Positions 44,401 to 52,980 of a DNA stretch of 64,000 nt are shown in pieces. How positions within the stretch are numbered: the first letter of the stretch is position 1; the number at the start of each line of letters is the position of its first letter. The position numbers and the translations under genes were made by a program. Below the pieces are notes generated by a model, which made no database searches, was not told the DNA's origin, and worked only from the letters and a program-made list of their open reading frames with translations. Source of the DNA: Plasmodium brasilianum (taxonomy: Eukaryota; Apicomplexa; Aconoidasida; Haemosporida; Plasmodiidae); the NCBI RefSeq assembly GCF_023973825.1, contig NC_090120.1:769001-833000 (forward strand), written 5' to 3'.

Positions 44401-47400
44401 ACAGTGATAACACTCTTTGTAATAAAAATGAATTAGAAAAAATATCACAAATTGAAAATATTATATCCAAAAAAATGAAATTGGGAAAAATATCAGGAGC
44501 GCAAAGAGGGAATAGTAAGAAGCGTACTACGTCTACTACTAATAATAATAACGACGACGATGATGATAGTAATAACAATATTAATAACAATAATGATAAC
44601 ATTAAAAGCTATAACAGTAATAGGAATAGGAATAATTATAATGGTAATAACTACAGTAATAACTATGGTAATAACTACGGTAATAATCACAGTAATAACT
44701 ACAGTAATAACTACAGTAATAACTACAGTTGTGATAACAATAATAATAGTAATAATAACAATGAAGATGATGAAAGTGACATTTATAACAATATTGAATT
44801 TGATCGAATTAAAGTACATAATATTCTTGCCGGTACAATAAACCTAGAAAATAAAGATGAGAGTATAATTAATAATATACTAGAATTAGAAAGACGAAAA
44901 TATACTATCAATTGTATTATGGAAAAATTAAGAAGAAGAGAAAACGATATAGAATATATTAGTGATATAGAAAAAGAAATAAAAAATAAAATGAATGCTA
45001 ATATTTATGATTTATATTCAGATAAGACAACATATAATATATATAACACCAAAATGTGTGTAAACTATTTCCTTGAGGAGAAAATGCATTCCCAGGAAAA
45101 CAAAGAATTTATTAAAAATTTTTTCGTTGAAAAAAAAAATACAAAAAATATTTATTTTATGCAAGTATTTAAAAAAAACAAAAATAAAGATAAAAAAAAT
45201 GGAAAGAAGAAAAATCTTTGTTTTCCAAATGGGAAAGATCACACAAATAATGGAATAGAAGAAAATGCTAGCAGTAAGGAAAAAGCGGAGGAGGAACAAA
45301 TCGGCACAGCAAAACAGCAGCAAAATGGCGGCAAATCAGATAGGCAACAAAATAATGGTATATCAGAGGAGGAAAAGTTATCATTATCAGCTGCTTCCTC
45401 ATCCTGTTCCGCCGCGGTTAATCAGCTCTTGGAGGTGGAAGGGGAATCATATAAGGAAAACACAATAGTAGGGAAAAAAGAAGCAAAAGAGGCAAAAGAA
45501 CTGGGAGAAAGCGAAAAAATTGGTGACACAGAAGATATTACTAGTAATACTCGTGAAGGGAAAGAAATAGATGGAGGAAAATATAACAGTGAGAACAAAA
45601 TGAACTATTTTAATTATAAAATAAATTTCATAAAGCACAAATTTTATATTTTTGAAAAAGACGAAAACAAAAAGGAAGATAGTAACAACTTAATTTCGAA
45701 TATAAATGACCAAGTGGAAAAAAACACAGACGAAAATCTGGACCTCTTAGTGGATGACAGTGTTAATAATTTTTCCCAAAATGAAAAATGCTTAAAGGAG
45801 CAAAATGAAGAAATAAAGGTAACATATACAGGGGAGGAGGAAGCGGAATGGAAGGGAACATGTCAGAAGGTCGAACAAGAGAGGAAACAATTGGGGGAGG
45901 AAATGACGAATGTACATAGTAATCTTGCAAAGATAGGACAAGGAGGGGTAGGAGAAGGAGTGAGAGAAGGTGGTAGCAATTATGAGGAGCTTGACTATGA
46001 AGATGAACAATATAACCTAATTGAAGATGTAATAGGAATTGATAAAGAACTAGATGAGAAGAAAAGGGATACAGATCCAAGTTCAGAATTTGAAGAACAG
46101 GATATGAATGAGGATATTGTAGAAGCAAATGGGGGAAATTTGAAAATTTTTGGAAAATTGAGAAATTTGGAAAAATTAGAAAATATAGAAAATGATAAGC
46201 ATAAATTCGTACATTTCCCTATGCAAGAACACATATATGCAGTAAGGAAAAATGAAGAAAGTTATATTCATATGGGAGATGAAGATGAGGAGGATGACAT
46301 TGATGAATATGACGATGAGGATGATGACGAGGATGAGGAGGAAGAAGAGGATGAGGAGGAGGAAGAGGAAGACGAAGAAGACGAAGAGAAAAACGAAAAC
46401 GGAAACAAAAACGAAGATGATAATGATAATGAAAAGGAGATTAAAATAAACAAAGAGACGGTAAAACAAGAAATAGTAAATGTGGAGGGGCAACAAAATG
46501 GTGTTGCCGTTGATGTTGAGGAAGGGACGAAACCCAAAGAGCAAAAGAATATTTTTACTGAAGAAAAACAGTTAACTGTGAAGAAGGAATGTGAAGAAGG
46601 AAATGAAGATAACGTTGTAGCAAAAGGGAAAGAAGTTAAAGGTATAGAAAATAATGTATACAGTTGTATTGACTGTGATGAAGTGGAAATAGAAAAGCAG
46701 GAGCAGAAGCAGGAACAGAAACAGAAAAAAAAGAACGGTGAGGACGATATGAAAGAAGAAGATAAAGAACAAAAGAAGATTGAAGAAGTTATTGAAATTT
46801 TTGAGGAGGAACAAAATCAAAAAAAAGGAAATTTCAAAATAAAAGTTGAGGACGAATTTGAAGAAGTAATCGAAAAGAGGAGTTGCACAAAATATAAAGA
46901 CAAACACACTAATAGAATTAAGAATTATTACAATTATGAAGATTTAAAAAAGGAGTATGAAGAAAAGCAATATAGTAACAATACTAATAATAATAGTAGA
47001 GGTAGTATTATACGCTGTAAAAAAGAAGAGTGTTATGAAGAAGATGACGATATAGAGGAGGTTTATAATAATTATAAACATTTTTTTGAAAAGAATAATT
47101 TTAAAAAGGATCTAATACATCGAAGTAATGATAGAAGTAGTAACAATAATAACAATGGAAATAGTAACCAGAGTATCAGTATTAATAATAATAATACTTT
47201 CTTCACACAGAAGGAAAGCTTCGGTAAAAATACTACATGTACGCCTAGCAGCTCGTTGGGAAATATTAACGGAAAAAATATATTAATAAAAGATATGCTA
47301 CATGAGAATAATCAATATGTACATGATTACTGTGATATAGAAGACAGTTTGAAGTACAAAATGTTAGGACAAAAACAAAAATATAGAATTGAAAAAATAA

Positions 47401-47768
47401 AAAAAAAAATAAAAAAAAACAAAAAGTTAACAAAAGAAGACTTTAAAGTTTTATCCGAATTATTACATCATAAATTTTTACTAAATGAAATAAATGCAAT
47501 TGGTAATTATCAAGTTAGTTATAAAAACTATTTTGATATATTAGAATTAGAAGAATATAAATTAAGGAAGGATATATTAAATATGTATTGTGAATGTTTA
47601 TCCATTGGATTGACAACACAAGAAAAGGAATTCTTAACTGAGTTTCAACTCCTTATGCCTGATGTAAATATCATGGACGACAAAAATATATTGTATATTT
47701 TGCGACACTCGAAGAATGAAAAAAAATGCGTCTTCAAATATTTTTTGGAAAAAAAGGATAAACTGTAA
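38499..47768 (+). CDS. Giant low-complexity conserved Plasmodium protein, unknown function
   Basis: This single-exon frame encodes 3089 residues, and I do not recognise the protein. Most of it is Asn/Ser/Lys/Glu low-complexity. It has an Asn/Ser tract (about residues 30-190), a Lys/Glu-rich region (about 310-480), a DVDADV repeat (about 1030-1060), an NDSAN repeat (about 1270-1320), an NNYSN tract (about 2045-2090) and a strongly acidic run (about 2595-2650). Two segments look folded: about 2105-2230 and the last 150 residues. The latter are helical, with a basic stretch (RIEKIKKKIKKNKKLTKEDF), a YFDILELEEYKLRKDIL helix and a ...DKNILYILRHS end. Several psi-K-x-E and hydrophobic-acidic motifs could be SUMO sites or SUMO-interacting motifs. 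No signal peptide or membrane helix is seen, so a nuclear or cytosolic role is likely. Confidence 0.85.
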   Translation: MHNSPKTEIIKSNFNFFGSFYSKYAKKKNSHNNRNNSNNSSNSSNSNTRNNSNNSNNDSYNNDLTTNEKSTANENLQNRKHLFGSSKKKDLTIYDNELYAENDEQDLDSNSNNNNKNNSSNKNNRSNKNNSNKNNSNKNNSINKNNSNKINSNSNNSNSNNSNSNNNHNGNSNSNNNSNSNNNNSNRNCYNCVKLFYDNNALFESDLKNGSSLLDKNYFTLSRSSILPAEEYLTCSRNQKMDERIYDNDEYMNNLNNTFHDTSTQNKNIDNVSNLLDSFHNLEYNDDYDTFDIFGINKPLSKKENFTTFGGKGGECTVEYKQGEGEKGEAKEVVKEVAKEEAREEEDGWGKRRKKKIGQSQEREGEGQRNEMIKDPKGEKKGKEKHIEGKENMEEEDLEGKEKVEEKFGKNFGKKEKEEGNIEKATYDENMFYYEKFLLKNFFSKISKFISTNDEGVGEGEGKGEKEGKGEAEGEEQKGKENEDTFINFNNRHESLNSYNSPYEIKEYFDSKIISSNRNYHKNRDNCDSHDNQGNQNMRNIRKMLKNPTDRYRSSARERYDKWENYSVITNKSKYEANAKYRKNDYLINGQHDRDDKNAPLQRKNMQKVNNKKYPEESKSDQNSVRSYSYMKSIDKTNEDSFSNFGIKNVLPRSYRVLPKGEGYGGVGVDDDRGVGRGGRDVDNDRDMGDGIGKILNNGSPRGIHSVNPRKDRRRGATNSSNKRDYYLDDHINDKEKFRKHMKYFSNDNYYLNNVGTSDICRNKEYMQKCYSMLHTIPKMEKENVCVSDDNYDSNSVPPLKKNNLDIENSLFNEKDIIRVCATNSSVMLSKRNYFHNKLNYDNTESCKIGIKKGKNCVNYSFTKNCIFNDELNNTINKSRHKRSPECSEEFIYNTGGSKHSNHCISDIYHDNSRNNMSDNKIGGSKINGSINGGGSTDSPHLNNIMIKKRTFKRKCDEMCKISKKYDLFHDYSLFNSDKQIYDYNKELNIMNGRNSECTCYDSGNDKLKKSVFKSLYREKGNHEHLYENGDVDADVDADVDADVDVDAEVDVDAEVDADEEINEQVNEDVPFLFPSYNRSNIPKFQKNRRKYFNIFNNTSFDYNSDDNLDYSADFSLNHNNDYDWKHLFNRRYNKDRRYLYSNEMKLKRNFSDCRKNIEEEHVPVMRNLEKTKFKNMSQGKNNIWNKFFKKESRNIGKNNYENVRRKDFYQNSLMSTYFDTKLKDNNINGKKSSILTDHNVNLFKGTFRSLPNINSLNEHIWNNKYSGHNDSANNDSANNDSANNDSANNDSANNDSANNDSANNDSANNYSANNYSANNDNSNNNNTDAHYYRSKHKSGELFSLKNVRDDFSYHRYNNIPSSPTGIPSSSSSAAAVTRMGNATSDCHMMSRQKVSVCKKIEIVKKNEVNSKRKLIDHLRTNVLLNKYFQQFNNSVFQNNDNNISNSTGSNIGNNIISRTTNNMGNRVSYRTTNNAGNRIGSSASSNASSNASINKVFNNYNSSNYSSKNFRESPSKFYGFDKMSKIRNLKTQNEIINFHEVEKNNSTMLGLLPLEKKNRKFSDRNNVVSWRNCNNNNGIISGNICNDGGNICKGKMNENKYIIYKKLNNGNKNKKFMNNIIDLDDLYGKNGALYEQSSDYDRKKEKMMKNKNAILNFYNEIGNRDRSVNPILSLEKKKDDQMVSYIIDVEKAYENKYLLYDDDNCAINRRNNFNLNGAMNSNMRINMNSSVKNSVNNHINSSINKCINSCVNNNINSTICNNINSDSISCVHLEKRKNEKKKFNVVHDLNRGGRGEHIMYNDHKRMIENYKESTFKAHAQNLSSTSLKYKKVNKFYIQERRMNSNIAQRCPNKNIKKSTMFYKYDIHHRNDVRDDISDDESLSGSINASDDRSSDDGRDGKKCFPQYKYLKCNDALGKKNTHGNLLHCSKKKIEEMSDKENEYYMYNKYNFSAKKNKNNKYNYSYNYSDNTLCNKNELEKISQIENIISKKMKLGKISGAQRGNSKKRTTSTTNNNNDDDDDSNNNINNNNDNIKSYNSNRNRNNYNGNNYSNNYGNNYGNNHSNNYSNNYSNNYSCDNNNNSNNNNEDDESDIYNNIEFDRIKVHNILAGTINLENKDESIINNILELERRKYTINCIMEKLRRRENDIEYISDIEKEIKNKMNANIYDLYSDKTTYNIYNTKMCVNYFLEEKMHSQENKEFIKNFFVEKKNTKNIYFMQVFKKNKNKDKKNGKKKNLCFPNGKDHTNNGIEENASSKEKAEEEQIGTAKQQQNGGKSDRQQNNGISEEEKLSLSAASSSCSAAVNQLLEVEGESYKENTIVGKKEAKEAKELGESEKIGDTEDITSNTREGKEIDGGKYNSENKMNYFNYKINFIKHKFYIFEKDENKKEDSNNLISNINDQVEKNTDENLDLLVDDSVNNFSQNEKCLKEQNEEIKVTYTGEEEAEWKGTCQKVEQERKQLGEEMTNVHSNLAKIGQGGVGEGVREGGSNYEELDYEDEQYNLIEDVIGIDKELDEKKRDTDPSSEFEEQDMNEDIVEANGGNLKIFGKLRNLEKLENIENDKHKFVHFPMQEHIYAVRKNEESYIHMGDEDEEDDIDEYDDEDDDEDEEEEEDEEEEEEDEEDEEKNENGNKNEDDNDNEKEIKINKETVKQEIVNVEGQQNGVAVDVEEGTKPKEQKNIFTEEKQLTVKKECEEGNEDNVVAKGKEVKGIENNVYSCIDCDEVEIEKQEQKQEQKQKKKNGEDDMKEEDKEQKKIEEVIEIFEEEQNQKKGNFKIKVEDEFEEVIEKRSCTKYKDKHTNRIKNYYNYEDLKKEYEEKQYSNNTNNNSRGSIIRCKKEECYEEDDDIEEVYNNYKHFFEKNNFKKDLIHRSNDRSSNNNNNGNSNQSISINNNNTFFTQKESFGKNTTCTPSSSLGNINGKNILIKDMLHENNQYVHDYCDIEDSLKYKMLGQKQKYRIEKIKKKIKKNKKLTKEDFKVLSELLHHKFLLNEINAIGNYQVSYKNYFDILELEEYKLRKDILNMYCECLSIGLTTQEKEFLTEFQLLMPDVNIMDDKNILYILRHSKNEKKCVFKYFLEKKDKL
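38586..39062 (+). repeat. In-frame AAT/AGT/AAC low-complexity tract (poly Asn/Ser)
   Basis: Degenerate AATAGTAATAAAAATAAT-type units encode Asn/Ser/Lys strings near the N-terminus of the 3089-residue protein. The matching minus-strand poly-Leu frame is a shadow. Confidence 0.85.
42301..42466 (+). repeat. In-frame 15-bp repeat encoding NDSAN (about 10 copies)
   Basis: Units of AACGACAGTGCAAAC are nearly identical over the central seven copies, with AAT/AAC and GAC/TAC variants at the edges. The pattern is consistent with slippage. Confidence 0.9.
46278..46440 (+). repeat. Acidic GAR/GAY tract (poly Glu/Asp)
   Basis: About 55 codons are almost entirely Glu and Asp, within the 3089-residue protein. 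It gives poly-Ser/Leu shadow frames on the other strand. Confidence 0.85.
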
Positions 47769-50436
47769 TATTTGCGCATAAATCGATGAGCAAGCGTTTG
47801 CAAGGTAAGCGGCAACGGGGAAAAATATCGCACATATGAATGACCAAAAATTATGTGGTCATATCTGCTAGCATGTATGTATATATATGTATATGCATAT
47901 TTTTGTATTTGCACTTGTTCCCACTTTGCTGATATTAATTGGTTAGGGGAGGTGCAAAAATAAATTTATAAAAAAAAAAAAAAGGGATTGGACACATGAA
48001 TAAATGAAGTTGCAACTTGAAACAATTTTATAAGTAAAACTTTTTTACTGTGCATATTTTTTTACAAGTTAGAAAAGAGTAAAGTTGAAGCGCTAAAAGG
48101 CGATATATAACTTAACAGCGTTACAAAAATGACATGTATGGGTGTTAAAAACTGCTTTAACTTAGCGCTAAAGGAAAAAATATATATCCCAGGATAAATG
48201 ATATGTATATACATACGTACATGCACATATATATATACATGCAAAAACATACAGAGAATGCGCCCGTTTAATACTCGTACAAACTACACTTTTGAGAAAG
48301 AAATGTGTATAAATGCACATTAATGAATTCTTATGAAGTATTGCTATTAATGAATAGCATATATATTTTTTGTATGACATAAATGAAGATGTAAAACATT
48401 ATTATTGTGTCATGAAAAAATGTGGAAAAATATATATATATATATATATACCCCAAATTATTTCATGTACCAGTTTTATATAAAATTGTATCTCAGAAGG
48501 AGCTTTTTTTAAAATAATGCTTCCCTCTATTTACCCATCTGGCTGCCTATTTATATGTCTTTGTGCCTATGTTTATGTCTGTCTATGTCTCTGACTATGT
48601 GTCTATGGCTATTTATTATTATTTTTTTTTTTTTGTCAAGGACTTATTTTATACTCAGCATTTTTATACTTTTATCAAGTAAACGTTTTATATGTGGTTA
48701 TCTTATGCCCCCCAAAAATAAAATATAATAAAACAAAATAAGTAATATGTTAACTATTAAATATTTTTCATCAGAGTTTTCATTTCCAAGTTTAATTGGT
48801 ATTATTGTGTATATCATTTATATACCCATACATATGTACATACGCATGAACTTATATATATAAATAAATATATATATATTTCATATATACATTATATGTA
48901 TACCAACAAACGCATAACTCTTTCCCATTATATTGTTTTATTATTTAAATTATACCATTTTTTTTTGTTCGTAAATTTTTTTCAAATAACTTACATGTAA
49001 TGAGGTTATAAAGAAGTGTATGAGGAATTCTTTTTCTTCTTTTTTATATGTTAAAAATCGTAAAAATGCGAATACGTATATACATATATGTATACGTAAA
49101 TAAATTGAAACTATATAAACACCTTATCAAAATGAAAACCGTAACCCACAAAATTTTCTTCTATCATTAAAATTTAAGAGAACAAAAATTATAACTACGA
49201 AACATCCTTTCTTACAATATTGCCTTTTAACAAAGACGCATTTATATATAATAGTGTACATGAAAAAATAAAACGTATGGGAGGAATAACGCACGAGGAA
49301 AATAAAATGTACGATACAGCTTCGATATTAAAGTACACATAATAAATATATATATATATATATGTATATACATATATTTTTTTTTTTCAGGTTTTTGAAA
49401 TCCAAAAGTAATAATACGACATTTGCATTAATACGGCCTTCTACTTTAAAGCACCTATATTATTATTATGCACTGCAGAGAATATGGCGATTTCAAAAAA
49501 TACGTGTTGTTATAGCTTATTTTGCGTATTCAACGTAATTCTATATTTTTCTTTATTTTTTTCTTATTTTCTTATGTATTTTCTTTCATATTTTCTATAT
49601 TTTCTATATTTTCTATTTTTTCTTTTTTTACTTTCTTTTTTTTTTTTTGTTTTTTTTATTCCTACCCATTTTAAAACTTTCTTCTCAATAATGAAAAATT
49701 AACCTGTAAATAGGATATTTAATATAAATAAAAAACTACTCTGCATGGTCAATTTAAATGTATTTTATTTTATAAAAAAAAAAAAAAAATTTCAGTTCAA
49801 TTAAACAAAATGTAGATAAAAAAATATTGGTAACTGATGCAGATTAAGTTAAATTGCAATAGGATATATATTTATATATATATATGAACATACGTGATAT
49901 TATAAACATGTATGGATAATTAATAACATGGTATAACTATACATTTCAAACTTTTAACTAAAGTTAAAATTTTTGCATGCCATTTTCAAAACATTATTAT
50001 AACGTTTTTTTTAGTAAAATATTATTTAAAAAATTGGGAATGTACGAATAAATATATATATGTATATATTTATATATTATATATATGTATTTATATGTAT
50101 GAATATAAGTTTTTGCATATTATATGTGCACAAAAATACCACGAATCTACCATTTATTTTATAATTTAGCGAGTTATACAAAAAATTAGTGGCAATTTTT
50201 TGCTGCTCTTTTGAGAGTTCCCTTGTATTGCTGTATATATATATTTTTTTAATGTTTATAGCCATTAGTTTGGAGTCTTTTTTTTTTCATTTTTTGTTTT
50301 TTTTTGCTCAGCTTACATTTACGCCCCATTTGAAGCAATCGTAAAATTATTTTTGACTTTATTAGCTGCTTCCCCATTTCCCAGTTTTACCTTACATTGT
50401 GTATACTTATTTTATCAAATCTAATGCTAATCGTTA
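47769..50436. other. Intergenic region before the membrane-protein gene
   Basis: About 2.7 kb contain no supported gene. It holds a TA array near 48428-48450, a degenerate TATGTCTNTGTCTATG repeat (about 48550-48610) and a TTTTCTATA repeat (about 49575-49625). A slightly G+C-richer patch at 48080-48180 has AGCGCTAAA twice (about 48089 and 48164). I tested that patch mentally for a tRNA-like fold and found none. Confidence 0.5.
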
Positions 50437-51744
50437 TTGAGTATGTTTTTGCCTCCTCCTTTTATTTTTTTGCGCTTAGTACTTGTTTATTTTAGCTTAT
50501 TTTACTTTTGTTTAAGTGAAGATTTTGAAAAAATCGAGTATGCACAGGACGTGACAAAAATAAAATACTATGATTTCACAAAACATATTGACAAAACATA
50601 TTTATATAAATATGTAGGAAAACCGATATTACAGGAATTGACTATAACAGTTAAAGTGTTGAAAAATAATGGTGAAGATAAAATATTATTTTTTCCAAAA
50701 AAAAAAAGTTTTATGAAAATATCAGGAGACTGGGCTGATTATCCAAAAGAGAATGATGAAATGGTATGTTTAGCTTTTGTATATAAGAAAGATTTAATAA
50801 AAAAAGAAACATTAAAATGTCCAGAAAATACTTTTTCCTCAGGAAGTACTTATAAAGTTTGTTATAAAGAAAATAATTATAGCATAAGAAATTTATTTTT
50901 ATATTTTGAATTATCACAGAGTTATTTGGAAAAGCTATTTCTATTATTTAATATACCTGTCGTAGTTAATACAGACAATTCTGTAGTATATTATACGAAT
51001 AATAAAAAGAAATCAAAAGATGAAAAACCTTTATTAGATTTACACGTTTGTTATAAATCTAATGAAGAACTAGTATCCTATTTAGGAAAAGTTATATTTA
51101 ATTCCTACCCTATAGATATCGAAAGAAATGTAAATAAATATGATATCATATATACACAATCTTTTTTAACATCCAACTGGGAATATAATATGTATATTAA
51201 AGGCGAATATATAACATCGTACAATCGACTAGTGTTTATTAAAATTCCTCGAGATTATGACGATAAAGTAAAATTAAAATGCCCAGCATTTTGGAATTAT
51301 GCTATAATGGGAGCAGGAGGTTTAAACAAGATAAAGAAAAAGGACAAAACGAATTTAACACAAAATAAAGTACATTATTTTTTTTCGAATTATTATGATG
51401 ATACTTCATCCAAGTATTATATTCCATTTATAAAAAGTGATGATTTGCAAACGAATGAAAATTATTTAATTTGTTTATATTCTGATGAAAACGATTTCGA
51501 GGGAATGGATATTGTAAATGTTCATTTTTATATCAACACAACAGATTCAATCATTTTAATTTTTTTGATAATTTTTGTTATTGTTTTTCTTCCTCTCCTT
51601 TTTTCAATGACCTATCTCTGTGTACTTTTCAAAATGAACGCCTTAAAGATCAAAATGCATAAATTACAACTTCTAAATAGAAAAGATGAAATTGAAGATA
51701 GATTAAAAAGGGAGTTACGCTTGGATCAATACGAGTGTATTTAG
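50437..51744 (+). CDS. Type I membrane protein with six ectodomain cysteines, unknown function
   Basis: This is a 435-residue single-exon protein that I do not recognise. Residues 1-27 look like a signal peptide (FIFLRLVLVYFSLFYFCLS). The ectodomain (about 28-367) has six cysteines at C111, C128, C142, C205, C282 and C346. Two sit in similar LKCP contexts and three in (V/I)C(Y/L) contexts, which hints at a duplicated disulfide module. A single strong membrane helix covers about 368-397, followed by a 38-residue charged cytosolic tail (KIKMHKLQLLNRKDEIEDRL...). The protein is probably on the parasite surface, a secretory organelle or the vacuole. It lacks the CxxC and spacing patterns I would expect of a classical 6-cysteine s48/45 domain. 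The ATG is preceded by in-frame stops in A+T-rich sequence. Confidence 0.85.
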   Translation: MSMFLPPPFIFLRLVLVYFSLFYFCLSEDFEKIEYAQDVTKIKYYDFTKHIDKTYLYKYVGKPILQELTITVKVLKNNGEDKILFFPKKKSFMKISGDWADYPKENDEMVCLAFVYKKDLIKKETLKCPENTFSSGSTYKVCYKENNYSIRNLFLYFELSQSYLEKLFLLFNIPVVVNTDNSVVYYTNNKKKSKDEKPLLDLHVCYKSNEELVSYLGKVIFNSYPIDIERNVNKYDIIYTQSFLTSNWEYNMYIKGEYITSYNRLVFIKIPRDYDDKVKLKCPAFWNYAIMGAGGLNKIKKKDKTNLTQNKVHYFFSNYYDDTSSKYYIPFIKSDDLQTNENYLICLYSDENDFEGMDIVNVHFYINTTDSIILIFLIIFVIVFLPLLFSMTYLCVLFKMNALKIKMHKLQLLNRKDEIEDRLKRELRLDQYECI

Positions 51745-52505
51745 TTTGGGGATCCATAATTCCCGTCATCCATGCAATTAGTGATGCGCTAGTGCTATTT
51801 TATTTTAAATAAGGGGAGGGTTGTGTGTACCTATTAAAATATAAGCCTTGCACACAAAAAAAATGCATCCCAAAAAACTGTTAATCTTTATGTCATCATG
51901 TTATGATCCAAAAATTTCGACCACTCACTGCGTTTTATTTTTATGCTCATTATTTTTTGCTGCTTATTTTGTTGTTTTTTTTACTTTATAATATTCCTTT
52001 TTAATTTTTGAATTAGCCGTTTATTTTTTTATTTTTTTTCCCATTATGATTAAAGAATAACAAATTTAATGCCCCCAATTCACAGTTCTATAAATATATG
52101 TATATATGTATGTATGTATAAATGTATGTATGTATGTATAAATGTATGTATGTATAAATGTTTGTATGTATGTATGTATGTATGTATAAATGTATGTGTG
52201 TATAAATGTATGTGTGTATATATATTATTATGTACGTGCGCACACACCATTAGCACATTTGCTCCTTACTTTTTGCCTTTTAATGTTTATAATTAATGTC
52301 GCTTTTCACTTTTTAATTTTTACCATTTACTTCTTAGTTTTTACTATTTACTTCTTAATTTTTACCTTTTTTTTTATTTTTTTTTAAATTAATATGGGCA
52401 ATTTTACTTTTTAATTTTGTTCACGTTTTCATTGATGTGCATTTAAAAAGGTGTTAACATGTGGATATCGTTGTTTGTTTAATTTGTACAATATTGTGTA
52501 TATGT

Positions 52506-52554
<49 letters not shown>

Positions 52555-52980
52555 CTCGCTTTTCTCACTTTTATTTGCCATTGTTTCGTTAATTTATTTT
52601 TCCCCTTTTTTAATAAAATTTTCTCTTAAAAAAATTAACACGCGAATTGAACATTTTACAATGTAAATAAAGCATTTTGTTTGAAGAAAATGAAAAGCAC
52701 ATGTGCGCGTATATATGCACACAAACGTTCTCACACATGTATATATATATTCATATATACGCATATATATATATACACATATGCACACTTGTGTGCGTTG
52801 TTGTGCAAACATGCAACCAGGTTATAGCAGTATAAGAACAAAGAGTAAAAGGCATAAGATGAGTAAAAGTGACACAGACTAAGTATATAGAACGAGAGCA
52901 CGTAACCTGGTGAGTTACAACATATAAAATGAAATGGGCATATTTCCCTATCTACTGTTTTTTCGTGTGTTCTCTTTTTT
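51745..52980. other. Convergent intergenic region
   Basis: The membrane-protein gene (+) and the SelD gene (-) converge. It holds a TATG/TAAATGTATG microsatellite (about 52095-52222), a TTTTTACTATTTACTTCTTA repeat (about 52300-52380) and a TA/poly-T stretch (52514-52555). No exon or RNA gene is recognised. Confidence 0.55.
52095..52222. repeat. TATG / TGTATAAATGTATG microsatellite
   Basis: Interrupted TATG units are punctuated by TATAAATG; about 128 bp in the 3' flank of the membrane-protein gene. Confidence 0.85.

Noticed and set aside
48080..48180. G+C-richer patch with AGCGCTAAA twice, considered as a tRNA or snoRNA
   Set aside because: No acceptor stem, T-loop (GGTTCGA) or C/D or H/ACA box arrangement could be drawn.
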